This document shows, piece by piece, positions 46,625 through 54,451 of a stretch of 64,000 bases of DNA (position 1 is the stretch's first letter; the number at the start of each line of letters is the position of its first letter). The notes beneath the pieces were generated by a model. It had not been told where the DNA came from and searched no databases. It saw only the letters and a list, made by a program, of their open reading frames with translations. The DNA lies in contig NZ_CP107928.1 in NCBI RefSeq assembly GCF_036030735.1, positions 8,432,001 to 8,496,000 of the forward strand. The letters run 5' to 3'. The stretch is from Streptomyces sp. NBC_00425 (GTDB lineage: Bacteria; Actinomycetota; Actinomycetes; Streptomycetales; Streptomycetaceae). Both the position numbers and the translations under genes were made by a program.

Positions 46625-47475
46625 GCCGCCCGCTCCTCGTCCTCGACGTCGCGGCCCGCGTACAGCGCGGCCGCCATCCGCATGCCCTCCGACCAGGCCA
46701 CCGGCCCGACCTGACCGAGTTTGAGCACCCGGCCTGCGGAGTCGGTGAACACGAGGGGGCCGGTCTCCGCCTCCTCGTAGCCCTCGTAGTCGCCGACCCA
46801 CACCCGGGCTTCGACGGTCCGGCCGTCCTCCAGCACGGAACAGACGGCGTGACCGCCGCGCACGCGGTAGCCGAGCTGGGTGACCCGGCCGTGCAGGAAC
46901 CGCTGCTCCTTGAAGGCGCCGCCCGCGTACTCCTCGACGGCCGTGTCCTGCGCGTCGAGCGCGGCGGGCCGCTTCCACACCTCGCGGAAGAGCTGCTGGG
47001 CGCGCTGCTCGACGCCGAGTTCGACGGCGAACTCCCGCAGCTCCTCGAGGTCGTCGAGGAGCACGGGGTGCGGGAGCCGGACCAGGTCGGGGAGGAGGCG
47101 CACGGTGTCGCCGTCGAGGTCGACCAGACCGAGGCCGCGCTCCAGGTCGGCGTCCCGCAGGAACCCGGCGACCTCGCCGTCGGCCCCGGTGACGACCAGG
47201 TCACGCAGGGCGGACCGCCACGCCGGGTCGGGCCACACCCGCGCGACGACCGCGAACGGAACCGGAAGCGAACGCACCATCCAGCGCTCGACGTCGGCCA
47301 GGCACCGGCGTTCGTGCCGTTCCAGCCACTCGGTGAGCTGGCGCAGCCCCACCACCGCCGAATCGTCGGCGATCTTCGGCGGCACGGACTTCAAGCGGCG
47401 TCCGGCCGCGTTGCGGCACACCACCTTGCCGTCCTCGAGGGCGACTTCGTAGTCGCCGGCCGACACCCACCCCAT
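46621..47475 (-). CDS. DUF4132 domain protein (YehI C-terminal-like)
   Basis: 284 residues matching the DUF4132 pattern found at the end of E. coli YehI/MolR: YEVALEDGKVVCRNAAGRRL then LKSVPPKIADD at the start and later SLPVPFAVVARVWPDPAW. Function of the domain is unknown; it occurs with MoxR, VWA and SWIM genes. GGGAGG lies six bases before the ATG at 47475, and this is the first gene of the operon, so the promoter should be in the 121 bp upstream. An ATG at 47490 is less likely. Confidence 0.82.
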   Translation of the reverse strand: MGWVSAGDYEVALEDGKVVCRNAAGRRLKSVPPKIADDSAVVGLRQLTEWLERHERRCLADVERWMVRSLPVPFAVVARVWPDPAWRSALRDLVVTGADGEVAGFLRDADLERGLGLVDLDGDTVRLLPDLVRLPHPVLLDDLEELREFAVELGVEQRAQQLFREVWKRPAALDAQDTAVEEYAGGAFKEQRFLHGRVTQLGYRVRGGHAVCSVLEDGRTVEARVWVGDYEGYEEAETGPLVFTDSAGRVLKLGQVGPVAWSEGMRMAAALYAGRDVEDEERAA

Positions 47476-47596
47476 GCGTGCCTCCCGCACCCGCAGTGAT
47501 CAAGTGACGGGAACTGTAGAGGAGGCCACTGACAACGGGCCCGTACGGGCGGCAACCTGGGGAAAGAGCCCGAGAGGGGGCTTGCGGGCAGTCGGG

Positions 47597-47986
47597 TCAG
47601 CCCTCGACCCAGCCGTGGTTCTTGGCGAACTGCGCCAGCCCGGTGCGGACCTGCACGATCTGCTCGCCGGTGAGCGAGGGCGCCGCCGTCAGCAGGGCCT
47701 CGGTCACGTCCCGCACGAACTCGTCCGTGCTGAGGACGTCGCACAGGACGTCGTCGTCGGCGGCGAGCGGCTTGCCGTCCTCGCCCCGCGCGAGCCGCAC
47801 CCCGGACGCCTTGGGGCCGCGGTCGCCGTCCTCGATCTCGAACTCCACCACGATGCCCCGGCGCACCTGGGACTCGGGCATCAACATGTCGTTGACGTGC
47901 AGGAAGACATCCTCCCCGCCGTCGTCGGGAGCGATGAACCCGTAACCCCGCTGACTGTCGAAGCGCACCACACGACCAGCAACCAT
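47597..47986 (-). CDS. Cold-shock-domain protein with C-terminal extension
   Basis: 129 residues. The first 70 form a cold-shock domain with RNP1 RGYGFIAP and RNP2 DVFLHVND. The next 60 are a distinct helical segment (LSTDEFVRDVTEALL, then LTGEQIVQVRTGLAQF) not present in small Csp proteins. It probably binds nucleic acid through the first part. The ATG at 47986 begins MVAGRVVRFDS; only a weak GGGG-type ribosome binding site is seen. Not part of the MoxR operon: its 3' end is 121 bp from the start of that operon. Confidence 0.92.
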   Translation of the reverse strand: MVAGRVVRFDSQRGYGFIAPDDGGEDVFLHVNDMLMPESQVRRGIVVEFEIEDGDRGPKASGVRLARGEDGKPLAADDDVLCDVLSTDEFVRDVTEALLTAAPSLTGEQIVQVRTGLAQFAKNHGWVEG

Positions 47987-48088
47987 CCCAACCCCCAGCA
48001 ACATCGAAACACCCACGTCGGTGAACCTGCCCAGATGGTAGTCACAGCGACGGCGCGGGGGCGAGGCTCGGTGACGAGAAGTGGGGCG

Positions 48089-48475
48089 TCAGTCCTCGGC
48101 CCGCTCGGCGTCCCGCTTCTTGAGGCGCGCGGTCTCCTTGCGGACGTCGGCCTGCGTGGCGCGCTCCTTCTCCAGCCACTGCGGCTTCGCTTCCTTCAGC
48201 GCGTCGATCTGCTCGGAGGTCAGCGCTTCCGTCACCCCGCCCCGGGCCAGGCCCGCGATGGACACGCCCAGCTTGGCCGCGACCACCGGACGCGGGTGCG
48301 GACCGTTCTCGCGCAGCTTCACCAGCCACTCGGGCGGGTTCGCCTGCAGCTCGTTCAGCTCGGTGCGCGAGACGTCGCCCTCCTGGAACTCGGCGGGCGT
48401 GGCGGGGAGGTACACACCCAGTTTCTTCGCCGCGGTGGCGGCCTTCATCGTCTGGGTGCTCGCTTGCGACTTCAT
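48089..48475 (-). CDS. DUF5997 family protein
   Basis: 128 residues, the actinobacterial DUF5997 family: AATAAKKLGVYLPATPAEF, NPPEWLVKLRENGPHPRP and KPQWLEKERA are the recognisable blocks. Highly charged and helical at the C-terminus. The LGV...IAGLARGG segment resembles a helix-turn-helix but that is weak. It is divergent from the LysR effector-domain gene with a 71-bp shared spacer, an arrangement suggesting linked function. Confidence 0.85.
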   Translation of the reverse strand: MKSQASTQTMKAATAAKKLGVYLPATPAEFQEGDVSRTELNELQANPPEWLVKLRENGPHPRPVVAAKLGVSIAGLARGGVTEALTSEQIDALKEAKPQWLEKERATQADVRKETARLKKRDAERAED

Positions 48476-48546
48476 GCGGTCCAGGGTATCGGCCGCCGAC
48501 GAGGACGCCGACCACGGGCGGTGACCACAGCCGGTAACCTGGCGGG

Positions 48547-49359
48547 ATGACCGACTCGGCGGACTCCCCCTCGTTCCGGCTCGCGTACGTCCCCGGAGTG
48601 ACGCCCGCCAAGTGGGTGCGGATCTGGCAGGAGCGCCTGCCCGACGTCCCCCTCACCCTTCTCCAGGTCACCGCCGCCGAGGCCGGCGACGCCCTGCGCG
48701 AGGGTGTCGCCGACGCGGCCCTGGTGCGCCTTCCCGTCGACCGGACGGTGCTCAGCGCGATCCCTCTCTACACGGAGACGACCGTCGTCGTGGTCCCCAA
48801 GGACCACGTGATCACCGCCGCCGAGGAGATCACCCTGGACGACCTCGCCGACGAGGTGGTCGTGCATCCCCTCGACGACGTCCTCGGCTGGGACCGGCCG
48901 CCCGGCGAGGCTGCGTTCGAACGCCCCGCGACCACCGAGGACGCGATCGAGCTGGTCGCGGCGGACATCGGCGTCCTGGTCGTGCCGCAGTCCCTGGCCC
49001 GCCTGCATCACCGCCGCGACCTGACCTACCGCACGGTCGTCGACGCCCCCGGGTCGGAGGTCGCGCTCGCCTGGCCCGAGGACGCGACCACCGACCTGGT
49101 CGAGGACTTCATCGGGATCGTCCGTGGCCGCACGGTCAACAGCACGCGCGGGCGAGCCCAGCCGACCCCGGCGAAGGAGCGTCAGCCGCGCAAGCCGCAG
49201 CCGGGGGGCGCACCCCGCAAGTCCGGCGGGGGAGCCGGCGGTGCCCGTGGCCGCAGCGGCGGCGCGAAGGGCGCAGGCGGCGGCAGGAGCGGCGGCGGCA
49301 CGAAGGGCGGCGCCGGCCGGCGCGGCACCGGCGGCGGCAAGCCCCGCCGCCGCTCCTAG
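48547..49359 (+). CDS. Orphan LysR substrate-binding domain with basic Gly-rich tail
   Basis: 270 residues. Residues about 8-195 form a periplasmic-binding-type LysR effector domain (FRLAYVPGVTPAKW, VADAALVRLPVD, TVVVVPKDH, DIGVLVVPQSLA), but the usual N-terminal helix-turn-helix is absent. In its place, a tail of about 70 residues is Gly/Arg/Lys-rich (GGAGGARGRSGGAKG-type), which could bind nucleic acid. Function unknown. It is divergent from the DUF5997 gene. Confidence 0.85.
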   Translation: MTDSADSPSFRLAYVPGVTPAKWVRIWQERLPDVPLTLLQVTAAEAGDALREGVADAALVRLPVDRTVLSAIPLYTETTVVVVPKDHVITAAEEITLDDLADEVVVHPLDDVLGWDRPPGEAAFERPATTEDAIELVAADIGVLVVPQSLARLHHRRDLTYRTVVDAPGSEVALAWPEDATTDLVEDFIGIVRGRTVNSTRGRAQPTPAKERQPRKPQPGGAPRKSGGGAGGARGRSGGAKGAGGGRSGGGTKGGAGRRGTGGGKPRRRS

Positions 49360-49486
49360 AGCGCCCGGGCCCGGCCGCACACCGGGGTCGCGTAACGCCC
49401 CGTGCGGATCGCCGTGTCCCGTCGGCGCGGCCGAGCAGGGACGCGTGCGGGACGCGACGGTGACCGCACGGGCACGGCGCAGACGG

Positions 49487-49963
49487 CTACCTCGCGGCCG
49501 TCCGCCCGATCGACTGCACCAGCGGCAGGAGCCGGTGCGGCACGCGTTCGCGCAGAGCCACCTCGGTGCGGGTGCGGACCACCCCGGGCAGGCTGATCAA
49601 CTTCTGGATCACGTCCTCGAGGTGCGCGTTGTCCCGGGCGACGACCCGGGTGATCAGGTCGCCGCCGCCGGTGATCGAGAAGGCCTCGACGATCTCGGGC
49701 ACGGCGGCCAGCGCGTCGCCCACGTCGTCGAGGTGGCCCTGGGTGACCTCGATGTGCACGAAGGCGAGGACCGGGTGCCCCAGCGCGGCGGCGGAGAGAG
49801 TGGGTCCCGTGCCGGTGATCACGCCGTCCCGCTCCAGCCGGTCGAGGCGCGCCTGCAGCGTGCCGCGGGCGACGCCGAGCAGGCGGGCGTACTCGCGCAC
49901 GCTGGTCCGCGGCTGTTCGATGAGCAGCCGCAGGATGCGGGTGTCCAGCTCGTCCACGGCCAT
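49487..49963 (-). CDS. Lrp/AsnC family transcriptional regulator
   Basis: 158 residues. N-terminal helix-turn-helix (LDTRILRLLIEQPRTS, then YARLLGVARGTLQARLDRL) followed by an AsnC/RAM ligand domain (FVHIEVTQGHLDDV, ITGGGDLITRVVA, PGVVRTRTEVAL). Such proteins sense amino acids or related molecules. It is divergent from the FUSC transporter and may control it. The ATG at 49963 is preceded by a GGGA-type box. Confidence 0.94.
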   Translation of the reverse strand: MAVDELDTRILRLLIEQPRTSVREYARLLGVARGTLQARLDRLERDGVITGTGPTLSAAALGHPVLAFVHIEVTQGHLDDVGDALAAVPEIVEAFSITGGGDLITRVVARDNAHLEDVIQKLISLPGVVRTRTEVALRERVPHRLLPLVQSIGRTAAR

Positions 49964-50294
49964 GTGGTCGCCCGGTCCCTTCGTGCACACACGGATCAGC
50001 GACGACAGTACCAACGGCCCGGCGGACCGCGACCCGGCGGCTCGCGACGACCCTGCCGCACCCGGCGGCCGGGACGGGAGGCGGGACCGCGTGGCCGAAC
50101 GAGTGGACCGTTGGCCGGCCCGCGGCCTCGGCGGACCCGGCACGACTGTGCCATTGGCGCAGTGTTCCGGACGCCGGTTGAACCATTCGCCCCTCTGATG
50201 TTGAGATGACCCCGTCGATGGCGCTGCGGACTCCGCGGCGCCTTTTCCGTGTCGTCGGCGTCGGCGCATTCGGGTGGGGAAAGGGCGGGGCAGC
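49964..50294. other. Intergenic region between divergent Lrp and FUSC genes
   Basis: 331 bp with no gene. It should hold both promoters. A small palindrome GCCATTGGC lies at 50150-50158, a possible Lrp half-operator; nothing stronger was seen. Confidence 0.45.
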
Positions 50295-51803
50295 TTGCTG
50301 AAGAGGGCTTTCGTGGCGCCGGATCCGGGGCGGGTACGGCTGCGGTTCGCCTCCCGGGCCGTGCTCGGCGTCGGGCTCGCCGTCGCCCTGTGCGGAGCGG
50401 CCGGGCACACCCTGACGGCTGCCGTCACGGGAGGGCTGGCCGCGCTGCTGGCCCTGTTCACGGTGACCGACCCGACCGTGCGCGGTCAGGCCGTGACGAC
50501 GGCGCTGCTGCCCGTCGTCGGGCTGCCGGTGCTCACCCTCGCGGCTGTCCTGCACGACCTCCCCCTCGCCCGTGACCTGGCCTTCCTCGCCGTCGTGGGC
50601 GCCGGGGCCTACGCGCGTCGGTGGGGCCCGCGCGGACACGCGCTCGGGGTGTTCGCCTTCATGACCTACTTCGCCGCGCAGTTCCTCCACACGGTCCCCG
50701 CCCGGCTGCCGGAGCTCTGCGCGGCCGTGCTGCTGTCGCTGGCCGCCTCGTCCGCGGTGCGGTTCGGGGCGTGGTGCTACGAGCGGCGCTCGCCCGCTCC
50801 GCCGGCCGTCGCTCCGCCGGCCGGCGGCCGCGGGCTCGCGCGCGTCACGACCCGGCAGGCCGTCCAGGCGACCGTGGGCGCCGCGCTCGCCCTGTTCGTC
50901 GGGCAGTCGCTCTCCGACCAGCGGTGGTACTGGGCCGTGGGCGCGACCTGGTGGGTGTTCGTGAACACCGCCTCGCGCGGGGAGACGCTGGTGCGCGGGT
51001 TCCGGCGGTTCCTCGGGACCGTCCTCGGGATCGCGCTGGGACTCGTGGTCGCCGTACCGCTGCACGGAGAGCCCGTGGCGTCCGCCGCGGTCGTCGGCGT
51101 CGGCGTCTTCGGGATCTTCTACACGGCCGCCGTCTCCTACACGTGGATGATGCTCTCCGTCACGGTCATGGCCAGTGCCCTGTACGGGCTGCTGGGCCTG
51201 CTCGACCCGGCGCTGCTCGCCCTGCGGGCGGCCGAGACGGCGGTGGGCGCGCTGGGCGCCGTCCTGGCGGTGCTGCTGGTGCTCCCGGTGACGACGCACT
51301 CCGTCACCGACGCGTGGGTCGAACGCGCGCTGCGCTGCGTGCACGCCTGCACGGCCGAGGCGGCCGCGCGGCTCGCGGGCGCGGCGACCGCGGACCCGTC
51401 CCGGCGCGTGGCCGAACTCGAACAGATCCTGGCCCGCGTCCGGATGTCGCTGGCCCCGCTCGTGCATCCGCTCAGCCCCCTGCGCGCCCGCAAGGACCGG
51501 GCCCGGAACGTGCTCGCGCTCCTCGACGACTGCGCCCGCGAGGTGCGCGGCCTCGCCGCGGTCGCCGCGGACCCGCAGGCCTCGCACGACGCCCGGCTCG
51601 TCGCCGCGTGCCGGCGGGTGGAGGCCGCGGTCGAGGCGCTCACCGTCCCGGCGGCTGCCGGGAGTCGCCCCACGGCGAACGGCGTCGCCCCGTCCGCCGC
51701 GCCGGCCGAGCCGGTCCTGGCCCACCTGCACGCCCTGGAACGCGCGCTCCTCGAACTCGCCGTCCCCCTGCGCCGCACCGGCCACGTTCCGGCCGGCGCC
51801 TGA
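50295..51803 (+). CDS. FUSC family permease / aromatic acid exporter-like membrane protein
   Basis: About 502 residues with two blocks of hydrophobic helices (roughly 15-145 and 180-330) separated by a short cytoplasmic loop, the fusaric acid resistance protein-like layout (FUSC), then a helical cytoplasmic C-terminus. The second block contains DQRWYWAVGATWWVFVNTAS and GETLVRGFRRFLGTVLG, typical of the family. Members export aromatic acids or similar. The start is uncertain: TTG at 50295, GTG at 50313 (with GAAGAGG seven bases before) and GTG at 50274 are all in frame. Confidence 0.87.
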   Translation: MLKRAFVAPDPGRVRLRFASRAVLGVGLAVALCGAAGHTLTAAVTGGLAALLALFTVTDPTVRGQAVTTALLPVVGLPVLTLAAVLHDLPLARDLAFLAVVGAGAYARRWGPRGHALGVFAFMTYFAAQFLHTVPARLPELCAAVLLSLAASSAVRFGAWCYERRSPAPPAVAPPAGGRGLARVTTRQAVQATVGAALALFVGQSLSDQRWYWAVGATWWVFVNTASRGETLVRGFRRFLGTVLGIALGLVVAVPLHGEPVASAAVVGVGVFGIFYTAAVSYTWMMLSVTVMASALYGLLGLLDPALLALRAAETAVGALGAVLAVLLVLPVTTHSVTDAWVERALRCVHACTAEAAARLAGAATADPSRRVAELEQILARVRMSLAPLVHPLSPLRARKDRARNVLALLDDCAREVRGLAAVAADPQASHDARLVAACRRVEAAVEALTVPAAAGSRPTANGVAPSAAPAEPVLAHLHALERALLELAVPLRRTGHVPAGA

Positions 51804-51902
51804 CACGCGCGAGCTCACGGCCGGCGGCGGGTGCGGGCCGGCGCGGCGCCGGAGGCTGCGACGGGCCCCGCGAGGGCGGCATCGCGGGCTGCGCTCAGCA
51901 CG

Positions 51903-51918
51903 CCTGGTCTAGACCGCT
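51903..51918. promoter_or_regulatory. DasR-type operator (dre site)
   Basis: CCTGGTCTAGACCGCT matches 14 of 16 positions of the Streptomyces DasR consensus ACTGGTCTAGACCACT, including the whole GGTCTAGACC core. It lies 74 bp upstream of the lactonase start. DasR is the GntR-type regulator of N-acetylglucosamine use. Confidence 0.7.
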
Positions 51919-51991
51919 GGTGATCGACTGCTACCGTCACCCCCGAGCGGCAGCGTCAGCAGCGACAGCGGCGACCCGGGAGGCGACAGCG

Positions 51992-53038
51992 GTGGCAGAC
52001 CTCGGCGGAAGACGACGGCGGGCGTTCATCGGCTCGTTCACGGCGGCGGGAGGGCCCGGCATCGTGGTCGCCGACGTGGACCGGGCCAGTGGCGCCCTGA
52101 CCCTCGTGAGCAGCGTGAACGGCGTCCCGGACCCCTCCTACCTGGCCCTGTCGCCCACCGGCGGGACGCTGTACGCGGTGAGCGAGACGACGGACGGCGC
52201 GGTGGCCGCGTACCGGGTGACGGGCGACGTGCCCGAACAGGCCGGGCCACCGGTGCCGGTCGGCGGCAGCGGACCCACCCACCTCAGCGTGTTCGACGGC
52301 CACGTCCTGACCGCCAACTACGGCTCCGGGAGCGTCACCGCCGTCCCGGTCAGGGCCGACGGCACTCTCGCCCGCGTCGCCTCCGGCATCCTGCGCCACA
52401 CCGGCTCGGGCCCGCACACGCGGCGCCAGCAGGCCCCGCACGCCCATCATGTGCAGCCCGACCCGAGCGGCCGGTGGGCGGTCAGCGTGGACCTCGGCAC
52501 CGACTCGGTGCGGGTCTGCGCGCTGCGTGACGGCGCACCCGTCCTGCACCGGGAGCACGCCCTGCGCCCCGGGTCGGGGCCGCGCCACCTGGCCTTCCAC
52601 CCGGCGGGCCGGCACGCCTACGTCGTCAACGAACTCACGCCGACCGTCACCGTCTGCCGCTGGGACGCGGCGGAGGGCTCCCTCAAGCCGCTGGCCGAGG
52701 CCGCCGTGCTGCCCGGCGCGCCGACCGGGGACGCCTACCCCTCGGGCCTCGTCGTCTCGCCCGACGGCCGCTTCGTGTGGGTCGCCACCCGTGGCGAGGA
52801 CGTGCTCTCGGTGTTCGCCGTCGAAGCCGAGGGCGAGGTGCTGCGCCTGGTCGGGACGGTGCCCTGTCACGGGCGGTGGCCGCGGGCCGTCGCCCTCGCC
52901 GACGCCGGAGACTTCCTGTACGTCGCCAACGAGCGCTCCGGCGACGTCACCTGGTTCACCCTGGACCCGACGACCGGCCTGCCTCGCCGCGCGGGCTCCG
53001 TCGCGGTCCCCGCCGCGTCCTGCGTCGTCCTCGGCTGA
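51992..53038 (+). CDS. Lactonase family protein (6-phosphogluconolactonase-like beta-propeller)
   Basis: 348 residues forming a seven-bladed propeller of the Pgl/lactonase family: AFIGSFTAAGGPGIVV at the start, HAHHVQPDPSGRWAVSVDLG in the middle, GPRHLAFHPAGRHAYVVNEL and a final GDFLYVANERSGDV. It probably hydrolyses a sugar lactone in the cytoplasm; the exact substrate is not clear. GGGAGG lies eight bases before the GTG at 51992. The DasR-type site upstream suggests control by amino-sugar supply. Confidence 0.9.
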   Translation: MADLGGRRRRAFIGSFTAAGGPGIVVADVDRASGALTLVSSVNGVPDPSYLALSPTGGTLYAVSETTDGAVAAYRVTGDVPEQAGPPVPVGGSGPTHLSVFDGHVLTANYGSGSVTAVPVRADGTLARVASGILRHTGSGPHTRRQQAPHAHHVQPDPSGRWAVSVDLGTDSVRVCALRDGAPVLHREHALRPGSGPRHLAFHPAGRHAYVVNELTPTVTVCRWDAAEGSLKPLAEAAVLPGAPTGDAYPSGLVVSPDGRFVWVATRGEDVLSVFAVEAEGEVLRLVGTVPCHGRWPRAVALADAGDFLYVANERSGDVTWFTLDPTTGLPRRAGSVAVPAASCVVLG

Positions 53039-53339
53039 CCGGTCCTCGGCCGCCCCGGTCCCGCGCCGCACCGGCCCCGCGCTGTCTCGTTCGGCGCGCT
53101 GCCTCGTCGTGCGCCGCCCCGGTCCTCGGCTCACCCGTCTCCGCCTCGGCCCGCATGCCGACGGGGCCGTTTCGGCAGGGGAGTCGGTGAGCTGCCTCGG
53201 GGTTCCTGCGCGAGCGGCGGGTATGCACCCACCGCCCGGGGCCGGTCGTCCGGTCCGCCCGCGGAGCGTGACGCGAGAAAGGCCCCCTCCCGGATGGGAG
53301 AGAGCCTCTCGTCGGCGTCCTGCGGTGGTGCCGGTCGGT
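53039..53339. other. Intergenic stretch between convergent genes
   Basis: 301 bp after the lactonase, with no gene recognised. Its right end contains the hairpin at 53281-53306. Confidence 0.5.
53281..53306 (-). terminator. Terminator of the CbiX-like gene
   Basis: An 11-bp stem with two mismatches and a GGAT loop, followed on the minus strand by TTTCTCG. It lies 34 bp past the stop of the CbiX-like gene. Confidence 0.65.
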
Positions 53340-54263
53340 TCAGCGGACGGGCGCACCCTGCTGCTGCGGCTGTGCGATGCCGAGAGCCGTCGTGTACTTG
53401 GCGAGCGCGAGCTTGCCGATGGCCGGGTAGGGGCCGAGCGCGTCGGCGGCGGGGCAGCCCGCCTCCTTGGCCGCCTCCTCGATCAGCGTGCCGTCGATCT
53501 CCGGGCCGATCAGGTACGGCGCCAGCGCCAGCTGCTGGGAGCCGGAGGAGCGCAGCTGCTCGGCGACGGAGGCGATGGAACCCTCCTGGTCGAGCGCGGC
53601 GGCCATCACCGGAACGGCGAGACGCGCGGCGAGCAGCATGCCGGTGATGCCGGCGGCCTGCACGGCCTCCTCGCCCCCCACAGAGGCGAGGATGATGCCG
53701 TCCGCGGCCGTCGCCACGGTGAACAGCCGGGCGCGGTCGGCGCGGGCCAGACCGGCCTCGGACAGCCGCACGTGCAGCGCCTCGGCGAGCAGCGGGTGCG
53801 GGCCGAGCACATCGGTCAGCTCGGCCGCGATCCGGCTCTCCATGACTGCCTGGCGGACCTGGCGCAGCAGGGCGCTGTCCGGACCGGCCAGCAGCGGCAC
53901 GACCACCGCGACCGGGCCGTCGGGCTCCTTGACGTCCAGACCGGCGGCGCGGGCCTGCTCGAAGCGCGCGGTGCGCTCCTCGGCCGCGTACGTCAGCACG
54001 GACTGCAGGGTGGGGAACTCGGCGTCGTCCCCGTCGAGGTAGCCGATGCGCGCGTCGAGGCCGGGGAGCTCGGAGCGGGCGATGCTCACGACCTCCTCGG
54101 CGAGACCGCGGGTGGCGACGCTCGGCGTGCCCGGCACCGCGAGGACGAGCGCGGGCGCGCCCTCGGGAGCCGCCAGCGGCTCGGGTCGGCGGTGCCGCCC
54201 GGGCTGGCGAGGTCGCGGCATTCGTACTGGCAGGCCGGACGCGGGCCCAGTGGGGGAGCTCAT
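53340..54263 (-). CDS. CbiX/sirohydrochlorin chelatase-like protein
   Basis: 307 residues with two chelatase-type halves. The first half starts LVLAVPGTPSVATRGLAEEV, the position where CbiX enzymes have a metal-binding histidine (AHGS); here it is proline. Later LGPHPLLAEALHVRL and LAPYLIGPEI match the second half. Family members insert Co or Fe into sirohydrochlorin for cobalamin or siroheme. With the histidine lost, activity is doubtful or altered. No sulfite-reductase or cob gene is in the window. An ATG at 54263 (MSSPTGP) is preferred to one at 54314. Confidence 0.83.
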   Translation of the reverse strand: MSSPTGPASGLPVRMPRPRQPGRHRRPEPLAAPEGAPALVLAVPGTPSVATRGLAEEVVSIARSELPGLDARIGYLDGDDAEFPTLQSVLTYAAEERTARFEQARAAGLDVKEPDGPVAVVVPLLAGPDSALLRQVRQAVMESRIAAELTDVLGPHPLLAEALHVRLSEAGLARADRARLFTVATAADGIILASVGGEEAVQAAGITGMLLAARLAVPVMAAALDQEGSIASVAEQLRSSGSQQLALAPYLIGPEIDGTLIEEAAKEAGCPAADALGPYPAIGKLALAKYTTALGIAQPQQQGAPVR

Positions 54264-54451
54264 GGCGACGCATGTTACTGGCTTCCTGGGCTCCCCTGTT
54301 CGGGGAGGGTGCACGTGAGCGGTATCCGTCCGGTTTTGTCTGATGAGTTACGTACGGATCAGAAGTGATCAGCGTGTTTTCCAGGCGACTTGCCCTCGAA
54401 GGGGGTAATCCCCCTTTTGGGGCATGACGTACGTTCCCTACGCGCAATGCA

